Origin: Guillardia theta CCMP2712
Taxonomy: Eukaryota > Cryptophyceae > Pyrenomonadales > Geminigeraceae
DNA length: 64,000 nucleotides
NCBI RefSeq assembly: GCF_000315625.1
Contig: NW_005434672.1
Span: 243,773-307,772, forward strand
Direction: 5' to 3'
Each line of letters starts with the position of its first letter. Positions within the stretch are counted from its first letter, which is position 1. The notes beneath the pieces were generated by a model. The model had not been told where the DNA came from and ran no database searches. It was given only the letters and a program-made list of their open reading frames with translations. Shown here piece by piece: positions 10,321 through 21,599 of the stretch. A program made the position numbers and the translations under genes.

Positions 10321-13300
10321 TCATTGTGTCTTGACTCCGATTCCAATCTGGGCAAGAAAAATACAAAGTAAAGAATCATGTCAATGCTTGAATGATGTTT
10401 CCAGCCTTGTCTTTGATCCCAACCATCTTCGGCATAAACATCACTGCACAGCTTGTGCCATCGATTTTCATACCACACAATATTCATCGAAGTCAATCTT
10501 GCCGTCTCCTGACGTGTCATACTGCACAAGCACCTGTCATGAATCCATCGCTCGAAATAGCCTGAGGCATTATAAACCTCCAATGTATCATTGCCATCTA
10601 ACTGAAAAACCCTTCTATGCATCATTTCTCTACATCATGACTTACAATCTTGAGCACAGCTTTCAGCTGAGCGTCAGTGATGTAAACTCCTTGCTGCAAC
10701 GTCGTCAGCCTTTCTTTCCTCCCCTGCTGCCCTCAACATCACCAGGCGATATGCGGTCTTGAGCTCCTGAGGCCAAAGTGAGACCAAGAATACACCAGGG
10801 CCTCACATGCCCATGCAACGCCGAGGAGGATCAGGATGGAACGGGGAGAGAATGTTGGCAGCGATCAACAAAGGAAGCAGCTTACCCCGAGCTCTATGAA
10901 ACCTGACCCGTCTGTGTCGATCGCCTTGAAGACTCGTCCTACCACACGCACTTCAACTCCCTCCTCCTACCTCCATCCGCCCTCACGAGCTTCAGCAATG
11001 ATGTCAAAAAGGTCTCCCGACTCCTGACCTAAGCAGGGTACTAAGATTGGCTTTGAGTTCAGGCAACACTCCTGACCTCCCTCAACAGGATGCATCTCCT
11101 TCTCCCGCACCTGCCAGCCCCCCATCAGCTCCCTCCCTCCTCCCCGCCTGCTGCTTCTGCCTCAATCTGCGGCTTCTCCTGCTCGTCGCCCTGCACCCAT
11201 CATGTCACAAGCCCGCGAGCTGCACGCGACAAGCAGAGCATCGAGCAACGCCAAGACAGCAAGCAAGCCCCCGCAAGCTGCCCCGAGCATCACCTTGGAT
11301 CTGTCCACGATGTGCTCCTGGTTGGGCACCCCTGCAAGTAAACGTCACCTCCTCCTCCTACAAGGCTTCGCCGGCGCCTCTCAACCGTCTTCAGGAGTGA
11401 AGTCATAGTCGTCCAGGCCTCGGATCGCCCCTGAGCTCCTCGTTACCCTCCAGGCCCTCTCCTCCTCCCCACCTCGTCCCCCACATCCCAGCACCCGAGT
11501 CTCACATTGCCCGACGTACTCCACCAGGTTGTAGTCCGGGTTGCACACGTAGTCATACGCCACGTAGCAGTACCCGCCGTCCGCCCACGTGCTGCCACCA
11601 AGCCGTCAGCTCGCTCCCCGCTCAGCCTCAGCGTCTCCTTGCCTGCCCCAGCTGTTCCTCACGATGAAGCACTGGTCGGGGTCGGAGTAGCTGCCACCCC
11701 ATCACGTTCGCCCCCTCCTCCCACGAGGCGGCGCCTCTTCTACCCGACTAGCAGCAGCGCATGCGTGCCGTGCTCGGAGGCCTCCGGGTCGCTGCTGTCG
11801 GGCTTGGGAACGTACCCGCTGTTGGCAGCGGCACCTTCAGTAAGGGCGAGCAGTGACGAGGGGAGACAACTTCTTCGCCGGCTTCAAGAAGCTCTCGGTC
11901 AACCGCAGCCCAAACACTATCGGAAAACCGTCCGACAAGCAAGTCTGCATACGCCCATGAGACCCTCCATCCCCCTCTCCCAGCCTTATGTCCATGCCCG
12001 ACCCTCTTCCTCCTCTTATTCCTTCTGTCTCCTCCTGTCCCCCTCCCATTGGCTTGCCTTCATGGTCTGAAGGTCGAGCGGCACTTTCATGGCATCGCGG
12101 ATCTTGTACCTCAGCGCCTGCCAGCAGCAGCTCAGTATCCTCTGCTCAAGCGACAGACGCGAGCAGTAAAGCCAGCACCTCCTCGAAGCAGTGATCATGC
12201 GGCTTGTGGTTCACCTTCCCTCATCAAAGTCCCAGTTCTTCTCAAGGCACGCTCCCTTGCTCTGCCGTCACGCCTGTCATCCCTCCTCTCTCTTTCTCCT
12301 CTCGCGTCGCATGCTTGCCTGCAGCGCCTTGATCGCACCGTCGACCTGCCCATCATCGCCGTCACTTCTCTCGCCTCCCTCCGCCGCCACATGCCGTCAT
12401 GCCGCCGTCCTCCAGCGGCAGGTGCTCCTCGTTGAACACTGAAAGTCACGTCACGCGCCGACGAGACGAGGCAAGCGAGATGCGCACTGGCTGCATCCGC
12501 GAGACGTCCAACGTAATAGATGAAAAGCCTAGGAAAGCGCGTCATGCCCTCCTCGCTCCTCCTCGTAGCCTTGCTCCTCATCCCCCTCCCGCCCCCCCAC
12601 CTCTTGTTTCTGCTTTTCTCGCTCTCCGTCTTGCTCGCTCCTCCCTCGCACGACTATTGTGCGTTCTCTTCTACCTCTCCATACTACCTTCTCTCCTTTC
12701 TCAACGCCCTTGAAAGGCTCACGCCCTTACCTTGAGATGTCTCCTACCGTGTCCCCAGTCTTTTCTGCTTGTCGCTTGCACAGATACTCGTACGCTCCGG
12801 CCACGGCGTTGGCGCAGCAGCTGCGAGGGATCAGCACAGGCCATGAAGCAAGCAGGTCCCTCACGAGTTGGTCACTCCCTGATACTCCACGTCCGTCATC
12901 CATCTCCCTGCCATGAGCCTCCGCTTAGAGGCGTGAAGCATGCTCGAGCAGCACGAGCAGTCCTACGAAGATCCATCCGGTCCGGAATGTCGTGCCTGGG
13001 CTTGTACTCCTCGACAGGACGAGCAGACCCGAGCTTGATTCTCCTGCTAGGAGCAGCAGGCTTCTTGGGAGGGATCTGAGGATGCGGTCAGGGCATCATG
13101 CTGGAAGGGACTGATCTAAAGAGCATCATCATCGTCATCATCATCATCATCATCATCATCATCTCCATCATCGTCATCGTCATCATCATCTCCATCATCA
13201 TCATCATCATCTCCATCATCATCATCATCTCTATCGTCATCTACATCTCCATCTCCATCATCATCTCCATCATCATCTCCATCAACTTCATCATCATCTC

Positions 13301-13433
13301 CATCGTCATCATCTCTATCGTCATCATCTCCATCATCATTTCTATCATCATCATCTCTCACCCTCAGGCCTCTGTTAGCGACGGCCTTGCCGTCGACTAG
13401 GATGTAGTGTCGAGATCCCTGTGAAGACGCCAT
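10321..13433 (-). CDS. C1A papain-type cysteine protease with C-terminal EF-hands, copy 2
   Basis: Predicted exons from the 5' end: 13362-13433, 12967-13075, 12865-12907, 12731-12820, 12488-12528, 12395-12438, 12319-12345, one near 12180-12282, 12058-12117, 11871-11944, 11744-11818, 11643-11690, 11507-11591, 11386-11430, 11294-11331, 10971-11028, 10886-10938, about 10642-10689, 10578-10601, 10474-10521, 10321-10347. Joined protein shows NSCCANAVAGAYEYL (nucleophile Cys), RLFIYYVGRL, CLSDGFPIVFGLRLTESF, HGTHALLLVGY (catalytic His) and CFIVRNSWG (Asn), the layout of bacterial-type C1A enzymes. EF-hand loops DTDGSGFIE and DTSGDGKIDFDE follow in phase. Four introns need GC donors. One apparent 1-nt frameshift lies near 12214-12220, between NWDFDE and VNHKPHDHCFEE. 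The link between protease and EF-hands (11028-11331) is the weakest part; they could be two genes. Confidence 0.72.
13076..13361. repeat. ATC/GAT satellite forming intron 1 of protease copy 2
   Basis: 286-nt intron between a GTGAGA donor and a CTCAG acceptor (minus strand), mostly (ATC)n with CATCTCC interruptions. Open frames through it encode only poly-Asp or poly-Ile and are not genes. Confidence 0.8.
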
Positions 13434-13715
13434 GCTAGCCTTGTTCACTAGTTAGCAGGTGGGGGAGGAGGCTTCCCTTCACAGTGTAGTAGGGTGAGAG
13501 GGTATGGTCGATTTCCTTTTGGTTTACTTAATAAAAACTCAAGCCTGGGGGCTATACTGCAGGGTCAGGTCTGATGATTTTGTTGGCCTGAGCAGATATC
13601 ATTACTAGCTGGCGGAGTTTTTTCGGATCTTTTACTAACTTAGCTCGATCAGTATCTCATTCTTGTATGTCCTGCACGAAGGCATGTGCGGAGAAGATCG
13701 TCAGAACCTTCTTGC
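13434..13715. other. Intergenic, 5' of the protease
   Basis: Upstream region of protease copy 2, which reads away to the left. No gene recognised. Confidence 0.4.
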
Positions 13716-14314
13716 CTTGTTTGCTACCCACATACGCTGTGATCTTGTTTGCTACCCACATACGCTGTGATCTTGTTTGCTACCCACATATGCTGTGATC
13801 TTGTTTGCTACCCACATATGCTGTGATCTTGTTTGCTACCCACATATGCTGTGATCTTGTTTGCTACCCACATATGCTGTGATCTTGTTTGCTACCCACA
13901 TATGCTGTGATCTTGTTTGCTACCCACATATGCTGTGATCTTGTTTGCTACCCACATATGCTGTGATCTTGTTTGCTACCCACATATGCTGTGATCTTGT
14001 TTGCTACTCACATATGCTGTGATCTTGTTTGCTACTCACATATGCTGTGATCTTGTTTGCTACCCACATATGCTGTGATCTTGTTTGCTACCCACATATG
14101 CTGTGATCTTGTTTGCTACTCACATATGCTGTGATCTTGTTTGCTACCCACATATGCTGTGATCTTGTTTGCTACCCACATATGCTGTGATCTTGTTTGC
14201 TACCCACATATGCTGTGATCTTGTTTGCTACCCACATATGCTGTGATCTTGTTTGCTACTCACATATGCTGTGATCTTGTTTGCTACCCACATATGCTGT
14301 GATCTTGTATGCTA
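13716..14314. repeat. 28-bp minisatellite, about 21 copies
   Basis: Head-to-tail units beginning cttgtttgctacccacatat and ending gctgtgat, exactly 28 bp apart. The first two units read CATACG where the rest read CATATG, and a few units have CTC for CCC, so point variants have spread in blocks. The array stops in a partial unit at about 14304 that runs straight into the region upstream of the FKBP gene. Confidence 0.95.
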
Positions 14315-14497
14315 GAAACTTGTCTTGCAGCCCTAACCTATTTCCTGCTTTGGTTGTGAAGGACTTGTCGTGCTTAATATGTGACAATACATGCTTTCTT
14401 GCTGCGTATGTGTTCTTCGTTGATCAACATTACATCCTCTGTAATCTGCTAACGTCTCATCGTCCTCCATACTAGCGCAGGCGAAGAGGCATCGGCC

Positions 14498-17400
14498 ATG
14501 GGGTCCAACAAAGGAGTAGAGAAAGTTGTCATCAAGGCGGCTCCCTCCCAGTAATGTTCCATGGTTGCTTCTCCTGCTCCTCACGCCACCTCTCAGAGCT
14601 CGGCAAGTCTGCGTTGGGGACGAGGTGTCTGTGCACTACGTCGGGCGCGTTCATGGCGGGCACGTCTTCGACTCGAGCAGGGCGAGGGAGAAGGAGTTCA
14701 ACTTTGTGCTAGGTGCTGGAGGAGTGATCAAGGGATGGGAACGTGGACTGCCGATGATGAAAGTCGGGGAGACGGCGAGGCTCGTCATCGACCCAGAGCT
14801 GGGGTATGGCAAGAAAGGAATGCCGCCCAAGATACCTCCTGATGCAACCTTGGAGTTCGAGATAGAGGTGTGGCAAAGAAAGATAGATGGGAGAGAAGAG
14901 GAGGAAGGAGAAAGGAAGAGGAGGAAGGAGGAGAAGCGAGGGAGCAGGGGGGCAGCAATGCGTTTCAGATGTATGGCAGGACTTTATAACTCACTTGATT
15001 AGGTTCTGAACTCATGCAAGCCCATCGAGAAGGAAGTTGTAGAGGAGAGCGAGAGCAACGTGGTAGCAAAGGAAGAAGATTATGTCAGGATCAACCTCGT
15101 CGTGAAGGATCTAGAGGGAAACGTGCGAGACAGTTACTTCCAAGACAACACGCTGGAGCTTTACATGAAGCACCATGTTGCCAAGGTACATGCTCCTATT
15201 GACGTCTCCCTGCCCAAATTGTTGTTTGCGATGATGAGATGTGCAGATGGAGACGAACGGGACCTGGAGGGCAGGTGCGCTGCTGAAAAAGCTCGTGGAA
15301 CAGGTGCTTGCATTATGGATAACTCAAGTGTTTTACGCGCTCTACGTCAGATGGTGTTGAACGAGAAGGCTTCCTTCAAGGTGTACGAGCCGATCATGGA
15401 CAAGCACGGGAACAAACCCTTCTGGGGTGATGGAGCTGTCGAGCTAGAGGTAGAGTGAGCAAGGACTGTCAGAAGCGTTGTTGCAGATGTGTCTTGCTGA
15501 AGTAAAATCTGTTGCAGATCAAACTTGCGGTGATAGGAAGGGATGAAGATGTCAACGGAGATGGTGGAGTCGTGAAGCACAAGATGTCAGAAGGGCAGGG
15601 ATATGAGAAGGGGACTGATGGTGCAAACCTGGCTTTCCACTTTCGGATCATGAACAAGCTGATCCCGGTTGGTGTCTTGTCAAGAGGGAGTCTACATGTG
15701 GCTGAGGCCGGCGGCAGGGCGGGAGGGTTAGGGAGAAAACGTCAGAAGGAGAATTGCATCAGCATCAACATGCCAACAAGAGAAACGACTGCCTGAGTTA
15801 CGACAAGTGGGACCAACTGGTCATCTCCGACGACGTAGAGCCGCGTGCTGTGTTGCTCGGCTCAAGCCTGTGCAGGGCGACATCATCGACAGCGTTCCTC
15901 CTCAAGCGCAGCGAGCTCTTGAGGATGCAGAGGCTGCCAAGAAGTCAAGGTGACACGTCTTGCTCCTGTTACTCCTCCTTCCCTATCTACTCCTGCTCCC
16001 CTCCCACTTCCCTCTTGCTTACCAGCACGCTGTGTTATCAGAGAGAACGATTCTGCAGTGTACTTCTCAACATGGGAGTCAGTAAGAAAGAAATGCCACT
16101 TTGATTGCCATCTGAGGTCTGTCGCTCAGGGAAAACCTGCCAGCATCATTGCTGGGTGAGTCTTATCATCATCGACATTGCAGCAGAGTTGAAGTTCCGC
16201 AGTTTTGGCGAGACATGCGAAGGACTTGAAGATGCTCTGATGTCAATGAAGCAAGGAGAGCACTCGGTGTTTACTGTAAGTCGTTGTGCTGCTTTCTTCT
16301 CTCACCTTCATCTCCGCTCCTTCTACACGTCTTTCTCTCCTATCTCTCTGTTGATCGTAAACTTTGAAAGATCCGGGAGGACTACGGGTTTGCGGCCCAT
16401 GACGGCCAACCTCCTTGCGAAGGACTGCCGGGGGATTGTGCTCTTATCTTTGAAATTCAGCTGGTCTCGCTTGTTCTTGCTGGACTTGCTGGCATGCTCA
16501 CTCGTCGCTGTAGATCTCTATCGGGAAAGGTTTGGAGCACTGGAACTTGTCGTATGAAGAGAAGGTGAGGATCAAACGTCGATGGGAAGTGTTGGAGTTG
16601 ACAGGCAGCAGCAACGAGAAGGATTGCGCAAAAGAATGAGGGGGAATGAGTTCTTCAAGCAAGAGAAGTACAGGAGGGCTCTGAAGCTCTATGACGTGAG
16701 TTGACCGCGTGTCATTGCCAACGTTCTCATCCCCTCCGATCTTTCAGCCACTGGTCAGTAAGACAGGATACTTCATGAAGATGCCGCAGGTGAGAACACG
16801 CACAGATAATCGTTTTTTGGTCTTGGTTGGCCTCGCCTCCCCTCTTTCCCCTTCCTTTCCTCTTCGTCATCCTCCCCTTCCCGCTACATCTACCTCCTCA
16901 ACTACCCTGCACCTATTGCTCTAATATTCTCCTCAGCGGCCATCGCAAGCGGCGAAGGCTCAACGAGAGGCAGCTGAGATTGCTGGTGAGGTCTCAGGGG
17001 CAGTACATTGGTTGTGAACATGTCGAATAATGATATCAGTCGGAGAATCGTATTCCTGTTGTTTTATTACAAGTGAAGTAACGCGTTTCCTTCAGGCCAC
17101 AAGATTCATAACGTAGCAAATGCTGTCGCTCATGCGCAGAATGCCCCAGATACAGAGGTTTGAACCAATACGTGCTGAATATCCTGAGAGGATGGAAGGA
17201 TGGAGGGAGCAGTTGAGGAGAGAGGACAGGCACGGTGATGATGTGAATGATGAATCATGCTGACTTTACGCCATGATAATTGAGAGGATTATGCTGTCCA
17301 TCCACCTTGACGCATTGTTTCACTTTGACATGATGGGAACGTTCTCAGGACGAGAAGGCTCTCAAGTTGGAGCTGCAGTTGCCGAGCTTGCTCAACATCG

Positions 17401-18560
17401 CTGCTTGCAAGTCTGTTCCTGTCCCCTCCCCCCTGCTCTGCTTGCTGATTTCTTCCTCTCTTGGCTGCGACATGCTGCAGGTTCAAGCTCGGAGACATGC
17501 GGGGAGTCATCGACGCCTGCGATCAGGCTCTAGATCTCCAACCTCGTTGTGAGAAAGCTTTCTACCGGCGGGCACAGGCGCATGCAGCCAAGGCTGACTT
17601 TGACTTGGTACCTCTTCCCTGCTATCTCCTCTTCCTCTTCCTCTTCCTCTTCCTCTTCCTCTTCCTCTTCCTCCTTCTCCGCCCTCTGCTCTTCATTCAT
17701 CGCGTTCCCTCTTCCTGCCCCTCTCTCAGCCTGCCAGCTCCTCGACTGCCCTGCTTTCCTCCTGTCTTTCACCTCCCCGCTACTTCTCTTGCCCTCCCCT
17801 TGCTGAGGTTCTTGCCAGGCCAGGAATGATCTTCAGCAACTCCTCCAAATCTCCCCGGACAATGCGGAGGCGAAGAGAGAGATGGCGAAACTGCAAAAGA
17901 TGGAAGACGAGGTCAGGGTCATTTCTCTCAGTCTGTTTCCTCGTTCCTGTCCTCTCTCCTCCAACAGCATTTGCACCATCACCACTTTGCACCATCACCT
18001 ATTCTTCCTCCTCTCTAACTCACCCACTACCTTCTCCGTTTCCTCTTTCTCTTCTCCCCCACTCGCAGCCTGAGCTTTGGGAAATCAGGCAAGAAGGAAA
18101 GCAAAGAAGGCCTTTGGGGGGATCTTCAAGAAGGGCCTGTCAGAAGAGGGGGAGGAAGAGCAGAGGAGCGAGGGAGGGGACGCGTCTTCGTCGCCAGCAG
18201 GTCTCTGCTCATTCTTGCCGTTGTTGCCTGCTGTGACGGTCAAGTTACCAGCCTCCTCCTCCAGCCAGCGAGTCCTGGAGCCGAAGATAGTGGAGCAGGT
18301 GGCAGTGAGAGTCTTCTACCCTCCCTCAACCACTCGCAGAGAGACTTCGAGGTCGAGCCTAACCCCACAAGGGCGCAAGTCAAGAGCATCAAGAAATTTC
18401 AGATCCCTCTCCCTGACGTGGCGCCCAAGGTTCGGATCGCCGGTATGCTCTCCTCCTCCTCCTCCTCCTCCTCCTCCTCCTCCTCCTCGCGGCTGTTGAC
18501 TCTGCGATGCCATGAGCAGGGATGTATGGCGGGGACGACGGCGATGATGGGGATGAATGA
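14498..18560 (+). CDS. Multidomain FKBP-type prolyl isomerase with TPR repeats
   Basis: Large immunophilin of the FKBP4/FKBP5/plant ROF1 type, which binds Hsp90 through TPRs and isomerises prolyl bonds. Exon 1 is 14498-14550, exon 2 14597-14867, exon 3 15003-15185. Exon 2 holds a complete first FKBP domain (VGDEVSVHYVGRV, VFDSS, GAGGVIKGWERGL, MMKVGE, PELGYG, PPDATLEFEIE). Later exons give a second FKBP-like unit (VLNEKASFKV...GAVELEV), a third (GYEKGTDGANLAFHF; DALMSMKQGEHSVFT; DYGFAAHDGQPP), then TPRs (RGNEFFKQEKYRRALKLYD; LGDMRGVIDACDQALDLQP; CEKAFYRRAQAHAAK; DLQQLLQISPDNAEAKREM) and a basic AFGGIFKKGL tail. The last intron, 18444 to about 18520, is a (TCC)n tract, and the one near 17608-17819 is (CTTCCT)n. 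The second and third FKBP units lack some active-site residues and may be non-catalytic. Confidence 0.85.
17615..17690. repeat. (TTCCTC)n tract inside an FKBP intron
   Basis: Perfect hexamer run within the intron that separates AKADFDL from ARNDLQQLL. Confidence 0.8.
18445..18490. repeat. (TCC)n tract in the last FKBP intron
   Basis: About 15 perfect TCC units directly after a GTATGC donor. The next exon encodes only MYGGDDGDDGDE and the stop. Confidence 0.8.
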
Positions 18561-18639
18561 GGCTCATAACATGCTGATATGAAATGACCGAGTCACAGGA
18601 GCTGCAAGTACTGCCTGACTAGTAACTTGAGTGAACTTG

Positions 18640-19170
18640 TTGAGTGCTGCGGCGGGCCCGGCTCTCTAATCATTCATAAAATATCATCATGGGTGAACTC
18701 CGATCGTCACGAGTCGCGATCCAAGTCCCCCGGCGCCGTCGCGATCTTCAACGGTTACGGTGGCGCTGCCCGACGGAGCTTGAAACCGTTGAACCCGGGG
18801 CAGGCTTACTAACTTGCCGCAAATTCAGTGAACCGTTCGCGGACCTCACATGATTGAGCCAGGCGGCTCGGGGCCCGGGTCCGGGGGAAATCCGGCCGGG
18901 CCGGACCGGGAGGGTCACACGGCCCCCGGCGCATTCAATGATTGGACCCGCCGTGACGGCTCGCCGGCAGCGGCCGGGCCTTCCGGATCGGAGCTTTTAC
19001 TCAGTGGCGGTGCGCCCGCAGCCGGCACGGTGCCGCGGCCCGGGGCCCCGGCGGAGCGGCCCGGCCCGGCGGCCGCCGCTGGAACCGGGCCGCCCTACCG
19101 TACGGTCACAGTGAGTACGCCGGGGAACGGCTTCCGGGCTGCACGGCCCCCGCCCCGAAACTGAGTTTGC
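18640..19170. repeat. GC-rich island
   Basis: GGCC/CCGG-rich block between the FKBP gene and the NT-C2 gene, with short GTCACGAGTCGCGA-like words at its left side. Open frames through it are compositional. No clear border motif at either side. The following 19190-19350 stretch is GGGGTA-rich. Confidence 0.5.
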
Positions 19171-19372
19171 GTTAATCTTGAAAGTTGAGGGCTACTCAGG
19201 GGTATTCCTACCAAGGGTGGGTATGGGGGTATTAGATAGGGGAAAAGTTTGTTAAAAGGTGGGGTACAAAGAGGAAAGGAGAAGGTGGGGTTATCCGATG
19301 ATTGGGGGATATCATTTGTACGGAGGGGTCCTGGTGGGGGGTGGTGAGTCCCAGGCCCGGAAAGCTGGAGGA

Positions 19373-21316
19373 ATGGCGAGGGAAAGGATCAGATACGAGC
19401 TCAAGGTAGATACGACGAAGATCCAAGGGCTGGAGGAAGCGGGAAGCGAGGCAGAAGAAGAGGAGGATGGGAGGTCGAAGGTAACTTCTTCCAAGGACAA
19501 GAGTAAGGAGCAGAAGAATGGAGGGAAGAAGATGTTGCTAAGGGTTGAGATGTCCCGAGGAACGAAGGTTGTGAAGAGCGAGGAGTTCACGGTCCCCGAC
19601 TACAGGTGAGCATGCTGCAAGAGAGATACTGCGTGATGGGTTCATCATTAGCCATGCCTGACTTGACTCCAGGGCCAGTAGGATCTTGCTGAGGACCAAG
19701 CTCGAACGCTCAGCGAATGGGAGAGACTTTGCTGAGAAGGTATACAAGATCTCCCTGATCAGGGTGAATCACTCCTCTTTCCTTCAAAGAGAAAAGGTAC
19801 ACTTACATCTCTTGCTCCTCGTATTGAAGAGAGATGCAGCGGATTGGGTCAGCCATATTGAACCTTGCCGAATACGTGCTGCAAAGCGAGCAGGAGACGA
19901 AAGTTTCCATGCAAGTGAAAGGATGTAGCAAACCTGTCTGGCTGACTTTGAGGATCTCTTGTCAATCATCGAAGAGAGGACGAGACGACAGTGACACGGT
20001 ATCTGAAAGGAGCGCATACACGCTATCTGAAACAGCGAGCGTAGCTAGTGGAGAAGTTGATGGCAGGGAGGAGGGCGGGGATGGAGAGGAGGAGGAAGGA
20101 GGTGATAATCAGGAAATGGGGAGTGATGGCAGACAGCAAATTCACCACAGGAAGGGGCATAGTGACGAACTGAGCGAACGTTCTTACGGCATCGGGAACG
20201 AGGTGCCGTCAAGCAGCGACCCGACCTACTCGGCGACTCGGGGAGCGATGATGTCGCAGATCGAGGAGGCGCGAGGCAAGATCAAGGAAGCAGAGGACGC
20301 GCTGCAGGTGAAGACAGACGAGATGGACAGGATCGACGTGCAGCTCTGCCTGGAAGGAACGCGGAGAAACCTGCTGGAGAGGAGGAAGGTACGTGCCGCA
20401 GCGGTCATGTTCTCCCCTGATGACACTCTGCGGCAGAAGCGTGTTCTGGATTATGTGGACATGCTGCGACTGGATCGAGACAGGTTGACGGAAGGCAGCA
20501 GAAGCTTTAAGGAGGCCCCGAAGACAAACGAAGCTGCTGTCCACCAGATGCTTCAGAGGGAGGCTCGCCGATGGCGCGAGCATCTTGAGAAGCTCAAGAC
20601 GATGAGGAGTGTGTTGACGCGGCAGCTGGAGGAAGATGCGGAAGGACACGGCAGGCAGGCAGAAGGAGGGAGCAAAGTCTCCTTGCCGGTCAAGCGGAAG
20701 GAAAGCTTGCATGTGAAGCTGCAGAAGGCAATCGAGGAGGAGAAGGCGAAGTCGAGCAAGTACCAGGGCTGGGCAGAGAAGATCGATGTAGGTAGAGAGT
20801 GAGAGGAGATTGGAATCTGATCTGACATGCAGGAAGCGAAAGCTAAGCTAGAGCAAGAACTCACCATGTTGAGGAGGATGCATGGGCTTGAGCAGAGACA
20901 AGCCATCTCCTCCTCCTCCTCCTCCTCCTCTGACCTCAAGGCTACGGAGAAAGAGCTTCAGCGTATCACCGCCATGGTCATCAGCACTTCGACATCTCAC
21001 GCGGAGAAGAGCTTTCAAGTGCTAGAGCTGCAGAACCAGGTAGTCTCCCCTCCTCCCCGCCTTGATCCCTCCCTCGTTCCGCATCAGTCTTTGTCACTCC
21101 TCCCCTCGCACCGGCGGTCCCCACCCGTTGCCCTGCCACGATTTCCCCCCCTTCTCCCGCCCTTGAAATGCTTTTTTTCTACCTCCTGCTCTCCTGCTCT
21201 CCTTACTTCTCTCTCAGAAACGAAGACTTGAACGAGCTAACCTCCAGCTCACACATCGACTGAAGGAGGCGGAGAAGAAGCTCGGAGATCTCAGCTCGTT
21301 GAGAACAAATCATTGA
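19373..21316 (+). CDS. NT-C2 domain coiled-coil protein
   Basis: Exons 19373-19605, 19673-19796, 19840-20787 (possible extra intron 20389-20436), 20833 to about 21039, and about 21219-21316. The N-terminal 150 residues fit the NT-C2 (EEIG1/EHBP1) fold: RIRYELKVDTTKIQG, KMLLRVEMSRGTKVVKSEEF, a strand pair KVYKISLIRVN, then IGSAILNLAEYV and KPVWLTLRISC. An acidic low-complexity linker and long Glu/Lys-rich coiled coils follow (EARGKIKEAEDALQVKTDEM; ANLQLTHRLKEAEKKLGDL). NT-C2 proteins usually tether to membranes or cytoskeleton; the partner is unknown. A (TCC)n tract near 20908-20931 is coding here, giving a Ser run. The phase-1 join ATC GAT/GAA removes the stop at 20800. Confidence 0.78.
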
Positions 21317-21599
21317 AATTTCATGCAAACCAAACGTAAAGTATGCGCCTCCTCTGCTGCTTCACCTGTAGCTGTCAAGATTAAGCTCAGTGAGGGCTAG
21401 GAAGAAAGTTGGCACGAGATGAACTGCGAGGAGCGAAACGAAGAGCTTTCGAGGTGATGATACAGAAGAAGCGGAAATCGCTGAAAGAGGGAAGGGAGGG
21501 GAGAGGTAGGAAGCGAAGGTCGAGGAGGAGGAGGAGGAGAGGAGAGGGAGGAGGGTAGTATATAGTACCAGGGCATTCGATGCAAGTCAAAGGTATCAA

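Noticed and set aside
13098-13448. Poly-Asp protein extending the protease start (110 codons)
   Set aside because: Only the first 24 residues are exon 1; the rest is the satellite intron after a GTGAGA donor.
13716-14314. CRISPR-like array
   Set aside because: Units are contiguous 28-bp repeats with no unique spacers, in a eukaryotic genome; it is a minisatellite.
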